From NCBI GenBank assembly GCA_937936615.1, contig CALDDN010000012.1, forward strand, positions 1 through 56,982: 56,982 nucleotides of DNA, written 5' to 3'. The notes below the pieces were generated by a model. The model ran no database searches. It saw nothing but the letters and a program-made list of their open reading frames with translations, and was not told the origin of the DNA. The position numbers and the translations under genes are program-made. Shown here piece after piece: positions 26,584-34,783 of this stretch. The first letter of the stretch is position 1. Each line of letters starts with the position of its first letter. This DNA comes from an uncultured Bacteroidia bacterium (GTDB taxonomy: Bacteria > Bacteroidota > Bacteroidia > J057 > CALDDN01).

Positions 26584-27792
26584 ATGAGCCAACCCAAACT
26601 ACTGATTGTCGACGACGAGCAGGCCAACCTCAAGACCATCTTTACGATTCTCAAGAGTCTGGAGGAACCCTTTCGCATTCTGACGGCGACCAATGGGGTC
26701 GATGCCTGCCGGATTGCCGAAATCGAACAGCCCGATCTGATCATCATGGACTGGGAAATGCCCGAGATGAACGGAATCGAAGCCACGCAGGAGCTGCGCC
26801 GCCACGACAAAACCCGCGACATCCCCGTCATCATCGCTACGGGCAAGATGACCGATCCGGCCCACCTGAAAGCCGCATTGGCCGCCGGTGCCCACGACTA
26901 CGTACGTAAGCCCATCGAGCCGATGGAGCTGCTGGCCCGCATCGAATCGTCGTTGCGTCTGGCCCGTGCTTATGCCCGTACCCGCGAGCTGCTCCAGCAG
27001 CTGGCCGACGAGCACCGCAACATCATCGACAGCATCAACTACGCCAAACGCATCCAGCAGTTTGTGCTGCCCGAAGAGCAGCGCCTGCGCCAGCGTTTCC
27101 CCGACAGCTTCATCCTCTATTTACCCCGCGACATCGTCAGCGGCGATTTTTACTGGTTCCACTCCAAGCGCAACCAGACTATCTTTGTGGCCGGCGACTG
27201 CACAGGCCACGGCGTGCCCGGTGCCTTCATGTCGCTGCTGGGCATCAATGCCCTGAACCAGATTCTGCGTGACTTCGGCTCGCTCGATGCCGACCTCTTC
27301 CTGGCCGAGTTCAACGAGCGGATCGGCGCGCTGCTCAAGCAGGGCTACGCCGCTTCAAAAGAAGCCGTACCCCCCATGGACGGCATGGACGTAGCCCTGG
27401 CCAACATCGATACCAAGAACTACATCGTTCAATATGCCGGAGCCGGCCGCCCGCTCTATTTCACCCGCAACGGCCAGCTCGAATTCGTCAAAGGAGCGCA
27501 TTACCCCATCGGGGGCACGGGCCTGCTCTATCAAAAAGTAACCTACGAGCGGCACGAGGTGCAGCTGGCCCCGGGCGACTGCCTCTACTTCTTTTCCGAC
27601 GGCTATACCGACCAGTTCAACTCCGAAAACAAGCGCAAGTTTGGGGTGAAACGCTTCCGCGAAATCCTGCAGGAAGTGCAGGCCCAGCCGATGGAAAACC
27701 AGCGCGACCACCTGATCGACGTCCTCACGACCTGGAAAGGCGACCAAGCCCAGACGGACGACATCATGGTCATTGGCTTGCGGCTCCCCTGA
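26584..27792 (+). CDS. Response regulator with SpoIIE/PP2C-type phosphatase output
   Basis: Start chosen at ATG 26584 (MSQPKLLIVDDEQ); an upstream TTG is less likely. The 402 residues comprise a receiver domain (acidic pair Asp10/Asp11, phospho-acceptor Asp56 in IIMDWEMP, Lys108), a linker with NIIDSINYAKRIQQFVLP, and a PP2C/SpoIIE phosphatase with DIVSGDFYWF, AGDCTGHGVPGAFMS, FSDGYTD and TDDIMVIGLRL, all metal ligands present. Such proteins dephosphorylate anti-sigma-factor antagonists or similar targets; no such partner lies nearby. Following a histidine kinase in the same direction, it is its likely phosphorylation target. Confidence 0.93.
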   Translation: MSQPKLLIVDDEQANLKTIFTILKSLEEPFRILTATNGVDACRIAEIEQPDLIIMDWEMPEMNGIEATQELRRHDKTRDIPVIIATGKMTDPAHLKAALAAGAHDYVRKPIEPMELLARIESSLRLARAYARTRELLQQLADEHRNIIDSINYAKRIQQFVLPEEQRLRQRFPDSFILYLPRDIVSGDFYWFHSKRNQTIFVAGDCTGHGVPGAFMSLLGINALNQILRDFGSLDADLFLAEFNERIGALLKQGYAASKEAVPPMDGMDVALANIDTKNYIVQYAGAGRPLYFTRNGQLEFVKGAHYPIGGTGLLYQKVTYERHEVQLAPGDCLYFFSDGYTDQFNSENKRKFGVKRFREILQEVQAQPMENQRDHLIDVLTTWKGDQAQTDDIMVIGLRLP

Positions 27793-27929
27793 GCCTGCCG
27801 GTCAATCCATTCCAGCTCCCGCCCGTGCCCGGCCCCCAAGCAGCCTCGGGGCAAACTCCTGAGATAGGATTGAGATAGAATACTTTACTGCAAAAGGCCA
27901 ATGAGGACTTGGGCTGTCCTCGGCAGCCT

Positions 27930-29156
27930 TCAAGGCGCGGCAGCAACCGTGCGTTTGCGGGCCAGCATCAGGTTCGACTTGCCTTTGATGAAGACATAGC
28001 CAATGCCGAAGGGCAGGCGCCGTATGCCCGTATCGGTCAGATAGACGCGGTGCAGATCGGGTTGATAGAGGTTGGCAAAGAGCGGAATGGGCCGCTCGTA
28101 GGCCCCGTAGAAGGTCAGCTGCCAGGTCTGGGGATCGAAGGCCCGGAGCGGAAAACCCGAATCGTCCTGCAACAGAAAATCGCTTACCTGCTGAATGAGG
28201 CGGCCGATCTGGCTGAAATAGTCCTTGTAAAGAAGGTAGGAGGCCGACTTGATGTAAGTACGCAAGGGGGCCTTGGCGGCGAAGTAGTCCGAAAAGCCCT
28301 GCAGCTGCGCGAAAAAGGGGTTGTACACGTTGACCGAAAAGTAGTCGAGAGTCTGCAGGGGGGCATCGCTGCCGTCGTCGGCGCGAAACTTGATGCGCCA
28401 GCCCGTTACGACCGCGTCGTTGGGGTCCTGCGGCAGGGTATCGCCGGCGGGTTCGGCCGTGCCATCGGGCAGCAAGCGGATGCGGTAGGCGTTGAGCACC
28501 TCGTTGCCGCAGCGGGCGCAGAAAGCCAGCAGCAGCGGCAGCGTACCTTTCCATTCGAAGCGCGTAAAATCGCCGCGCATGTCGTTGGTTTTGAAGAACG
28601 AAAAGGCCATGAGGTCGTCCATCGAATACTGCAGGTTGAGCAGGTTGGCCGCGCGGCGGTCGGCCCCCTGAGTCCTGGGGTCGGGCAGCTTCCCTTCGGG
28701 TTCGAGGCCAAAGAGCGTATAGGAAGCAGCCACCGGAAAAAGCGTATGAATGGTAACGAAATCGGCCCCGCTGAAGGGGTAGAACACCGGACGGCTGCCG
28801 TGGTATTCGTCGGGGAACTCGGCCCCGGCCCAGGCACTGAGGCTGTCGAGCAGATCGCGCCGCTTGCGCAGCCACAGCTGATCGAAGACCTGGCGATGCC
28901 CCGCCGTTTCGGGTGCCCGGTCTATCGAGTCGAGCACACTGCCCGGCAAGGGCGGCAGACCGGCCAGGTAACGGGCCAGGTCGTTCCAGTAGCGGTCGTT
29001 GCGGACGGTGTCGGGTTGAGTCGCCGGCTTGGCCGCGGCTGCACTGTCAGGTGCTGCGTCGGTACTGTCGGTGTCAGCGGCCGCCACGGGATAAAGGGGC
29101 ACCGGGCGGCAGGCCGCCAGCAGCAGCACCAGCCCGGCAAGCAGTACAAGTTTCAC
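27930..29156 (-). CDS. Lipoprotein of unknown function
   Basis: Translation starts with GTG at 29156. The first residues form a lipoprotein signal (VLLLAAC, lipobox Cys at 16), followed by an Ala/Thr/Asp-rich linker and a globular domain of about 350 residues. The domain has VFYPFSGADFVTIHTLFP and SYTLFGLEPEG near residues 120-150, a WRIKFRADD strand, and a C-terminal half rich in Tyr and Phe. I recognise the PFSG-DF...LFGLEP pattern from conserved uncharacterised Bacteroidota proteins but no function. It is divergent from another lipoprotein gene 73 bases away, and the short gap may hold both promoters. Confidence 0.8.
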   Translation of the reverse strand: MKLVLLAGLVLLLAACRPVPLYPVAAADTDSTDAAPDSAAAAKPATQPDTVRNDRYWNDLARYLAGLPPLPGSVLDSIDRAPETAGHRQVFDQLWLRKRRDLLDSLSAWAGAEFPDEYHGSRPVFYPFSGADFVTIHTLFPVAASYTLFGLEPEGKLPDPRTQGADRRAANLLNLQYSMDDLMAFSFFKTNDMRGDFTRFEWKGTLPLLLAFCARCGNEVLNAYRIRLLPDGTAEPAGDTLPQDPNDAVVTGWRIKFRADDGSDAPLQTLDYFSVNVYNPFFAQLQGFSDYFAAKAPLRTYIKSASYLLYKDYFSQIGRLIQQVSDFLLQDDSGFPLRAFDPQTWQLTFYGAYERPIPLFANLYQPDLHRVYLTDTGIRRLPFGIGYVFIKGKSNLMLARKRTVAAAP

Positions 29157-29229
29157 GGTTCAAGCTTAGGCCTAGGCAGCAAAAATGCTCAAAAGGGCGT
29201 AGTTTTACAAAGAAGCCCATTCGCTACCC

Positions 29230-30198
29230 ATGAAGACCCGGCTCCGCTACCTGCTGGCCCTTGTGCTGCTGGCCACCGCCTGCCGCGAGCAGGTGCCCGA
29301 CGATGCCCCCCCGCCCGATACGCCCCCCGTCATCCGGCGGCTGGCCCCGCGCGAACCCAGCCTGCTGGTGCGGCCCGGCCAAAGCCTGACCTTCAGCTGC
29401 TTTGTGGGCGACGGCCAGCAGCTGGCCCGCTGGCAGGTGGCCGCCCTGCGCCTCGAAAACTACCGCTACCGCGACACCACCCGCCAAGGCCGCGACACCG
29501 TCGTCGCCACGGCCGACACCCTGGGCCGCCAGCTGCTCTTCGAGCAGAGCCTGAGCGGCACCAGCCGCGAGGTCAGCTACACCTATACCGTGCCCGAGTG
29601 GCCCGTCTTTACCCGCATCGAACTCTGGGCCAGCATCGAGGACCGTGCCGGCCAGCGCGACAGCACCCCCCTGAGTCTGATCATCGACTTTGAGCGCACC
29701 GACACGCTGGCTCAGTTCTTCTCAATGCTGAGCTACCGTTCCGACACGCTCTGGGCTGCCTATGCCGACACCGCCCAGACCGACAGCCTGCGCAGTGCCT
29801 TCAACCTCATCGCCCGCCGCCACGCCCCCCGCGGCAACACCGCCGCCCAGGATGTGGCCGAAAGCTCGAGCCGCATGCAAGGGCCGTTTGTACCCGTGCT
29901 GCGCTCGCCCAACAACGGGGCCGACTCGGTGCTGGTGGTACTGCCTGCCGATCGCTTCAACTACGAACGGCTGACCTACGCCATCCTGCGCCAAGCCTGG
30001 GAAACCCACCTGCAGCGCACCCGCGTCAGCGGCCTGCAGGTGGGCGATGTGATCCTGCTGCGCCTGCGCCTGCGGCACCGCACCTACCGCAACTACCACC
30101 ACTTCGCCGCCCTGCGCGTGGCCGAAATCCATACCGGTACCGACAGCACCGACCACTGGCTGCGCTTCGACTACAAACGCTCGCAGGATCGGGAATAA
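29230..30198 (+). CDS. Lipoprotein of unknown function
   Basis: A 322-residue protein with a lipobox near residue 18 (LLATAC), a Pro/Asp-rich linker, and two apparent domains. Residues about 45-155 look like an Ig-type beta sandwich (SLTFSCFVGDGQQLARWQV, SYTYTVPEWP). Residues about 160-322 form an alpha/beta region with NYERLTYAILRQAWETH and a final strand series (VGDVILLRLRLRHRTYRNYHHFAALRV). No catalytic motif is evident. It is divergent from the 408-residue lipoprotein and is followed by an AT-rich hairpin terminator. Confidence 0.75.
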   Translation: MKTRLRYLLALVLLATACREQVPDDAPPPDTPPVIRRLAPREPSLLVRPGQSLTFSCFVGDGQQLARWQVAALRLENYRYRDTTRQGRDTVVATADTLGRQLLFEQSLSGTSREVSYTYTVPEWPVFTRIELWASIEDRAGQRDSTPLSLIIDFERTDTLAQFFSMLSYRSDTLWAAYADTAQTDSLRSAFNLIARRHAPRGNTAAQDVAESSSRMQGPFVPVLRSPNNGADSVLVVLPADRFNYERLTYAILRQAWETHLQRTRVSGLQVGDVILLRLRLRHRTYRNYHHFAALRVAEIHTGTDSTDHWLRFDYKRSQDRE

Positions 30199-30206
30199 GT
30201 ATTTTT

Positions 30207-30240
30207 ATACCTTGTAATAAAGGTATTAATTTTTATTTTT
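30207..30240 (+). terminator. AT-rich hairpin terminator
   Basis: ATACCTT/AAGGTAT form a 7-bp stem with a six-base loop, followed by a T-rich run (TAATTTTTATTTTT), just after the lipoprotein stop. Confidence 0.7.
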
Positions 30241-30376
30241 AGCTACATTTATATATATTAAATTTTAAATCGCACAGCAATGGGCTGCTGCAGGCCCGCG
30301 CGAACGGCTCGCTGCATCACCGTGGGAACCGGAAAGCCCCGCCAGCTTACGCCATTTTTGCGCATCTTAGCGGCCT

Positions 30377-31168
30377 ATGGTGCGCGGAAAAAAAGTGGTC
30401 GTCGTCATGCCGGCCTACAACGCCGAAAAGACCCTCCAGATGACCTGGGACGAAATCCCCTTCGACATCGTCGATGAGGTAATTCTCGTCGATGACCGGA
30501 GCCGCGACAACACCTACGACCTGGCCAAGGCCATCGGGGTACACCGCGTCATCCGCCACGAACGCAACCGCGGCTACGGCGGCAACCAGAAAACCTGCTA
30601 CCAGACCGCCCTCGAAGCCGGAGCCGATATCGTGGTCATGCTCCACCCCGACTACCAGTACACCCCCCGTCTCATCGAAGCGATGGTCTATCCCATTGCC
30701 TACGGGCTTTTTCCGGTGATGCTGGCGGCCCGCACCCTGGGCAAGGGGGCCCTCAAGGGCGGTATGCCGCTCTACAAGTACATCGCCAACCGTGCCCTGA
30801 CATTCTTTCAGAATGTGATGATGGGCCAGAAACTGGCCGAATACCACACGGGCTACCGGGCCTTCTCGCGGGAAATTCTGGAACGCTGCCCCTTGGAGGA
30901 AAATTCGGACGACTTTGTTTTTGACAACCAGATGCTTGCCCAAATTGCTTACTTGGGTTATACAATCGGAGAAGTAACCTGTCCCACAAAATATTTTGAC
31001 GAAGCATCTTCGATCAACTTCCGGCGCAGCATCACCTACGGCCTGGGAGTGGTTCGCACCTCGATCCAATACCGGCTCAACCGCTGGGGCCTGCTGCGCA
31101 GCCCCATCTTCGATTTTGAACGGGGCCGCAAGCTGCCGCAGGCTGCCGCACTCGCCCAAAAGCACTAG
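30377..31168 (+). CDS. Glycosyltransferase family 2 (dolichol-phosphate mannosyltransferase-like)
   Basis: A 263-residue GT-A fold enzyme without membrane anchor. It has VVVVMPAYNAEKTL, the nucleotide-binding VILVDDRSRDNT, RNRGYGGNQKTCY, and the metal-binding region VMLHPDYQY in place of a classic DxD; HTGYRAFSREIL follows. These fit the DPM1-like branch that adds a sugar from a nucleotide donor to polyprenyl phosphate or a glycan. A near-consensus box (CATTTTTG) lies about 20 bases before the ATG. The nucleotide-sugar epimerase gene begins 12 bases after its stop, consistent with a shared surface-sugar pathway. Confidence 0.9.
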   Translation: MVRGKKVVVVMPAYNAEKTLQMTWDEIPFDIVDEVILVDDRSRDNTYDLAKAIGVHRVIRHERNRGYGGNQKTCYQTALEAGADIVVMLHPDYQYTPRLIEAMVYPIAYGLFPVMLAARTLGKGALKGGMPLYKYIANRALTFFQNVMMGQKLAEYHTGYRAFSREILERCPLEENSDDFVFDNQMLAQIAYLGYTIGEVTCPTKYFDEASSINFRRSITYGLGVVRTSIQYRLNRWGLLRSPIFDFERGRKLPQAAALAQKH

Positions 31169-31173
31169 CTTTG
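31166..31173 (+). promoter_or_regulatory. -7 promoter box of the epimerase, overlapping the GT2 stop codon
   Basis: TAGCTTTGC matches TAnnTTTG exactly; its TAG is the stop codon of the glycosyltransferase. The box ends seven bases before the epimerase ATG. Confidence 0.5.
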
Positions 31174-31180
31174 CAGTTCA

Positions 31181-32146
31181 ATGGGACGTTACCTCGTAAC
31201 CGGTGGGGCGGGCTTCATCGGCTCGAATATGGTCGAAGCCCTGCTGAAGCGGGGAGCCTTCGTGCGGGTGCTCGACAATTTCTCGACGGGCCGCCGCAGC
31301 AACCTGGCCCCGTTCCTGCACGACATCGACCTGATCGAAGGCGACCTGCGGTCCTACCACATCGTACAGCGGGCCGTCCGCCAGGTCGACTACATCATCC
31401 ACCTGGCTGCCCTGCCCTCGGTGCCGCGCTCGCTGCACGACCCCCTCACCACCCACGAGGTCAACGCCACGGGCACGCTCAACCTGCTGCATGCCGCCGT
31501 CGAACAGCGCATCCGCCGCCTGGTTTATGCTTCCTCCTCGTCGGTCTACGGCGATTCGACCGACGGAGCCAAGCACGAGGGCCTGCCCCCTCAGCCCAAA
31601 TCGCCCTACGCCGTCAGCAAGCTGGCCGGCGAGCACTACTGCCGCGTCTTTACCGAGCATTTCGACGTGCCCTGTGTAAGCCTGCGCTATTTCAATGTCT
31701 TCGGTGCGCGGCAGGACCCCAACTCGCCCTACTCGGCGGTCATCCCGCGCCTGGGTCTGGCTGCCCTGCGGGGCCAGTCGCCGACGATCTACGGCGACGG
31801 CAGCCAGACGCGCGATTTTACCTTCGTCGAAAACGTGATCGAAGCCAACCTGCTGGCCTGCGATGCGCCCAATGTGGCGGGGCGCGTCTTCAACATCGCC
31901 TGCGGGCAGCGCGTCTCGCTGCTCGAACTCCTCGACGAGGTGAACTACATCCTGCTCACGGCCGTCAAACCCAGCCTGATGCCCGAACGGCCGGGCGACG
32001 TGCGCCACTCGCAGGCCGACATCACCGCCGCTGCCGAGCACCTGATGTACCGGCCCCGTGTGGGCCTGCGCGAGGGCCTGGAACGCACCCTCAGATATCT
32101 GCGGGAAACGGAGCTTCTGCGCCTGGGTAGCACAGGTAGTGCTTGA
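31181..32146 (+). CDS. NAD-dependent nucleotide-sugar epimerase (UDP-glucose 4-epimerase/WbpP-like)
   Basis: A 321-residue extended short-chain dehydrogenase. The NAD site is VTGGAGFIGSN, the catalytic Ser is in YASSSSVYG and the Tyr-Lys pair in YAVSKLAGE, with GDGSQTRDFTFVEN and the substrate-binding YRPRVGLREGL towards the end. The set of motifs fits UDP-sugar 4-epimerases of the WbpP/GalE group, supplying precursors for surface glycans; exact substrate is not readable. The last 56 bases overlap the 3' end of the convergent HD-hydrolase gene. Confidence 0.92.
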   Translation: MGRYLVTGGAGFIGSNMVEALLKRGAFVRVLDNFSTGRRSNLAPFLHDIDLIEGDLRSYHIVQRAVRQVDYIIHLAALPSVPRSLHDPLTTHEVNATGTLNLLHAAVEQRIRRLVYASSSSVYGDSTDGAKHEGLPPQPKSPYAVSKLAGEHYCRVFTEHFDVPCVSLRYFNVFGARQDPNSPYSAVIPRLGLAALRGQSPTIYGDGSQTRDFTFVENVIEANLLACDAPNVAGRVFNIACGQRVSLLELLDEVNYILLTAVKPSLMPERPGDVRHSQADITAAAEHLMYRPRVGLREGLERTLRYLRETELLRLGSTGSA

Positions 32147-33317
32147 CGACCTCGCGGCTCAGGGCACCGATGTTCTCGAGATCGGAAGCCGCGTCGAGTT
32201 CGCGGATGCGCCCGTCCTTATACAAAATCTGGATCGGTTCGTCGCTCTGGCGTACGTAGGCGCGGTTGCTCGCTTTGCGGGCAAATACGTAGTAAGGCAG
32301 GGCTTCGTCGCTCAGACCGAGCTGTTGCTGGTAATAGTTTTGAATCCGCAAGAGGTAGTCTTCGGAAATGGCTTCGGGGTAAAATTTGATTTTGAGCAGG
32401 CGGCGGTCGAGGAGACGGCGGCTCAGGTCGGCGACGATGGGGTCGGCGCAGCTGCGCCAGCCTTTGAGGCCATGGACGATTTCGGTGTCGTCGATGGCCG
32501 TAAAACGATCGATGAGTTCGGCCCCCTCGGGCCGGTCGACCGTCAGGAGCCAGCGCAGGTGGGCATCGCAGGGCAGCTCGAAGCCCTGCCGCAGCAGCTC
32601 GCGCACCCGTTCGAGCACCAGCACCAGCAGGTTTTCGGCCACGAGTGCCGTCTTGTGCAGGTAGACCTGCCAGTACATCAGGCGACGGGCCACGATGAAT
32701 TTTTCGACCGAGTAGATGCCCTTTTCTTCGACGACGAGGCGGTCGTCGTGCACGGTCAGGGTCTTGAGGATGCGTTCGGTACCGACGATGCCCTCCTGCA
32801 CGCCGGTAAAGAAGCTGTCGCGCATCAGGTAGTCCATGCGGTCCATGTCGAGCTGCGAGGCCACCAGCTGGTGCAGAAAAGGGCGGGGGTAGTCGCCGCT
32901 GAAGATGCGTTGGGCCAGGGCCAGCCGCCCCTCCAGCTGCCGGTCGAGGGCTTCGAGCAGCAGCTGGCCCATCTGCTCGTGGCGCAGGTGGGGCACCAGC
33001 ACCCGTTCGAGGGCGTGCGAGAAGGGGCCGTGGCCGATGTCGTGCAGCAGAATGGCCGCCAGTGTGGCCTCGCGCTCGTCCGCCGAGAGCGATACCCCTT
33101 TCTGTTCGAGCAGGCCCAGGGCGGTACGGGTCAGGTGCATGGCTCCCAGCGCGTGGCTGAAGCGCGAGTGCTGGGCACCGGCGTAAACCAGATTAGTGAG
33201 GCCCAGCTGCCGGATGCGCCGCAGCCGCTGAACCCACGGGTGATCGATGAGGTCGAGCACCAGCCCCACGGGCACTTCGATCAGCCCGTGGACTGGGTCA
33301 TTGAAGATCTTGAGCAA
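32091..33317 (-). CDS. HD-domain phosphohydrolase (dGTPase-like)
   Basis: TTG at 33317 gives 408 residues beginning LLKIFNDPVHG, which matches the usual family start; another TTG at 33356 would add 13 residues. The HD metal site is formed by HSRFSHALG (His50) and LLHDIGHGPFSHALE (His92-Asp93), with QLDMDRMDYLMRDS supplying the later Asp. The family (YwfO/SAMHD1-like) hydrolyses dNTPs or other nucleotides; the substrate here is not known. Its start overlaps the end of the upstream 125-residue gene, and its 3' end overlaps the convergent epimerase gene. Confidence 0.9.
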   Translation of the reverse strand: MLKIFNDPVHGLIEVPVGLVLDLIDHPWVQRLRRIRQLGLTNLVYAGAQHSRFSHALGAMHLTRTALGLLEQKGVSLSADEREATLAAILLHDIGHGPFSHALERVLVPHLRHEQMGQLLLEALDRQLEGRLALAQRIFSGDYPRPFLHQLVASQLDMDRMDYLMRDSFFTGVQEGIVGTERILKTLTVHDDRLVVEEKGIYSVEKFIVARRLMYWQVYLHKTALVAENLLVLVLERVRELLRQGFELPCDAHLRWLLTVDRPEGAELIDRFTAIDDTEIVHGLKGWRSCADPIVADLSRRLLDRRLLKIKFYPEAISEDYLLRIQNYYQQQLGLSDEALPYYVFARKASNRAYVRQSDEPIQILYKDGRIRELDAASDLENIGALSREVVKHYLCYPGAEAPFPADI

Positions 33318-33675
33318 GGGTGGGGGCGTCGCGGTAGTCGTAAGGCAGGAAAACAAAGCGGCTTTCGGTAGCCTGCACCAGCAGGACGCAGGCGCGGCCC
33401 AGGGCGTTACGGTGCTGGAGCTTGAAGGCCTCGCTGCGGTCGGGCTGGATCACCCCCTTGTGGATCAGCTCCTCGGCAAAAGACAGGCGGTAGTCGAAGG
33501 CGGCCCCGCTGGCGCGGTTGACGGGCGTGGGCACTCCCAGGCCGATGTGCATCTCGGTGGCGACGAGCACCGGGTAGCGGGTTACGCCGCTGCGCAGCAC
33601 TTCCTCGGCCAGCTCCTGAAACAGGGAGCCGTGCTGGCGGAAGTCCTGCTGGAGGCGAAAAAGCTCGTCGGCCAC
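33298..33675 (-). CDS. Conserved protein of unknown function, 125 residues
   Basis: It starts with GTG at 33675, four bases after the stop of the YciO-type gene, and its stop lies inside the 5' end of the HD-hydrolase gene. The sequence is soluble, with no signal or membrane segment. An N-terminal helix (LFRLQQDFRQHGSLFQELAEE) precedes TRYPVLVATEMHIGLGVPT and a C-terminal VLLVQATESRFVFLPYDYRD. I do not recognise a characterised family. Tight overlap on both sides places it in the YciO-HD operon. Confidence 0.72.
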   Translation of the reverse strand: MADELFRLQQDFRQHGSLFQELAEEVLRSGVTRYPVLVATEMHIGLGVPTPVNRASGAAFDYRLSFAEELIHKGVIQPDRSEAFKLQHRNALGRACVLLVQATESRFVFLPYDYRDAPTLAQDLQ

Positions 33676-33679
33676 GGCG

Positions 33680-34324
33680 TCAGTTCTCGTCCTGAATATC
33701 GAGCAGATCGAGCGAGCCGAGGCCCTCGCGCAGTACCGTGATCTGACCCTCGCCTTCCGAGCAGTCGATGATCGTCGAGGCGATGTTGCCGCCCGGCCCG
33801 CCGTCGATGACGATATCGACGAGCTTGCCCCAGCGTTCGAAGATCAGTTCGGGATCGGTATTGTATTCGAGTATCTCGTCGTCGTGCTTGAGGCTCGTTG
33901 TTACGATGGGATTACCCAGCCGCTGGACGATGAGCGTCGGGATGGGATTGCTTACCACGCGGATGCCCACCGTTTTCTTTTTCGACTGAAAAAACGAGGG
34001 CACGTTCTTCGAGGCCGGCAGGATGAAGGTGTAGGGCCCGGGCAGGGCGGCTTTCATGAGCTTGAAGACCGTGTTGCTCACCCCGGTGGTGTAGTCGGCC
34101 AGGATGCTCAGGTCGGGGCAGATGCACGAAAAATTGGTGCGGGACGGGTCGACTCCTTTGATCTGGGCCACGCGTTCGATGGCCTTCCGGTTTTTGATGT
34201 CGCAGCCCAGGCCGTAGACGGTATCGGTCGGGTAGATGATGACGCCGCCATCGCGCAGGCATTCTACGACGCGGTCGATGTGGCGATCCTGGGGATTTTC
34301 GGGGTTGATTTTGAGCAGCAGCAT
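33680..34324 (-). CDS. L-threonylcarbamoyladenylate synthase family protein (YrdC/YciO/Sua5)
   Basis: ATG at 34324 (MLLLKINPENPQD) gives 214 residues; the open frame upstream runs through a terminator and is not coding. The YrdC domain shows GGVIIYPTDTVYGLGCDI, the KxR-type pocket residues in NRKAIERVAQIKG, SRTNFSCICPDLS, LPGPYTFILPA and KKKTVGIRVVSNP. YrdC/Sua5 proteins make the threonylcarbamoyl-AMP used for tRNA t6A; YciO relatives have weaker or other activity, and the sequence looks closer to YciO. It heads a set of three overlapping or closely spaced genes. Confidence 0.88.
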   Translation of the reverse strand: MLLLKINPENPQDRHIDRVVECLRDGGVIIYPTDTVYGLGCDIKNRKAIERVAQIKGVDPSRTNFSCICPDLSILADYTTGVSNTVFKLMKAALPGPYTFILPASKNVPSFFQSKKKTVGIRVVSNPIPTLIVQRLGNPIVTTSLKHDDEILEYNTDPELIFERWGKLVDIVIDGGPGGNIASTIIDCSEGEGQITVLREGLGSLDLLDIQDEN

Positions 34325-34360
34325 GGCACGGCTTGCGTTAGGCTGGGCCGTGAAAATAGC

Positions 34361-34391
34361 AAAAAAAGGGGTCGGGCCTACAGCCCGCCCC
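34361..34391 (-). terminator. Terminator of clpS
   Basis: On the minus strand GGGG-CGGGC pairs with GCCCG-A-CCCC (one bulge) and seven T follow. It separates clpS from the YciO-type gene. Confidence 0.8.
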
Positions 34392-34431
34392 TTCCGAGGA
34401 CAATTCCTGAATCGGAGAGGAAACCAGCCCC

Positions 34432-34773
34432 TCAGGAGATGGTTGCCGAGAGGCCGCGGTCGAGCAGGGCTTCGCAGCGCGGACGCAGCTCGTCGAAGCT
34501 GCCCGTCTTGACGGCGTATTTGCCCTTGGTATGGATGATCCAGGCGCACTGCTCGGCCTGCTCGGGGGTGTGCTCGCAGATTTCGACCAGGCTCTGGATG
34601 ACCCATTCAAAGGTGTTGACATCGTCGTTGTAGACAATGAGCTTGCGGGCAGGCTGGCTCAGGACTTCGTCCATTGTCAGCGTCGATTCGCGCGGACTGG
34701 ACATCAGCAAGGGGGAAATCATATCGGGTATTTTCATCTCGCTTTTGCTCGGAGTCTTTATTTGCTTTTCCAT
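34432..34773 (-). CDS. clpS: ATP-dependent Clp protease adaptor protein ClpS
   Basis: ATG 34773 gives 113 residues; a TTG at 34806 is an alternative. After a flexible N-terminus of about 43 residues the ClpS fold begins with KLIVYNDDVNTFEWVI (Asn49-Asp50-Asp51, the N-degron pocket), continues with EQAEQCAWIIHTKGKYAV (His81) and ends near residue 110. ClpS delivers N-end-rule substrates to the ClpAP/ClpCP protease in the cytosol. The gene starts 10 bases after the DUF1460 stop, so it is expressed with it, and has a strong terminator. Confidence 0.95.
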   Translation of the reverse strand: MEKQIKTPSKSEMKIPDMISPLLMSSPRESTLTMDEVLSQPARKLIVYNDDVNTFEWVIQSLVEICEHTPEQAEQCAWIIHTKGKYAVKTGSFDELRPRCEALLDRGLSATIS

Positions 34774-34783
34774 TTTCAATTCA

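Noticed and set aside
27909-29693. A 594-codon open frame on the plus strand
   Set aside because: It crosses two divergent lipoprotein genes and the gap between them; both lipoproteins have signals and sensible composition.
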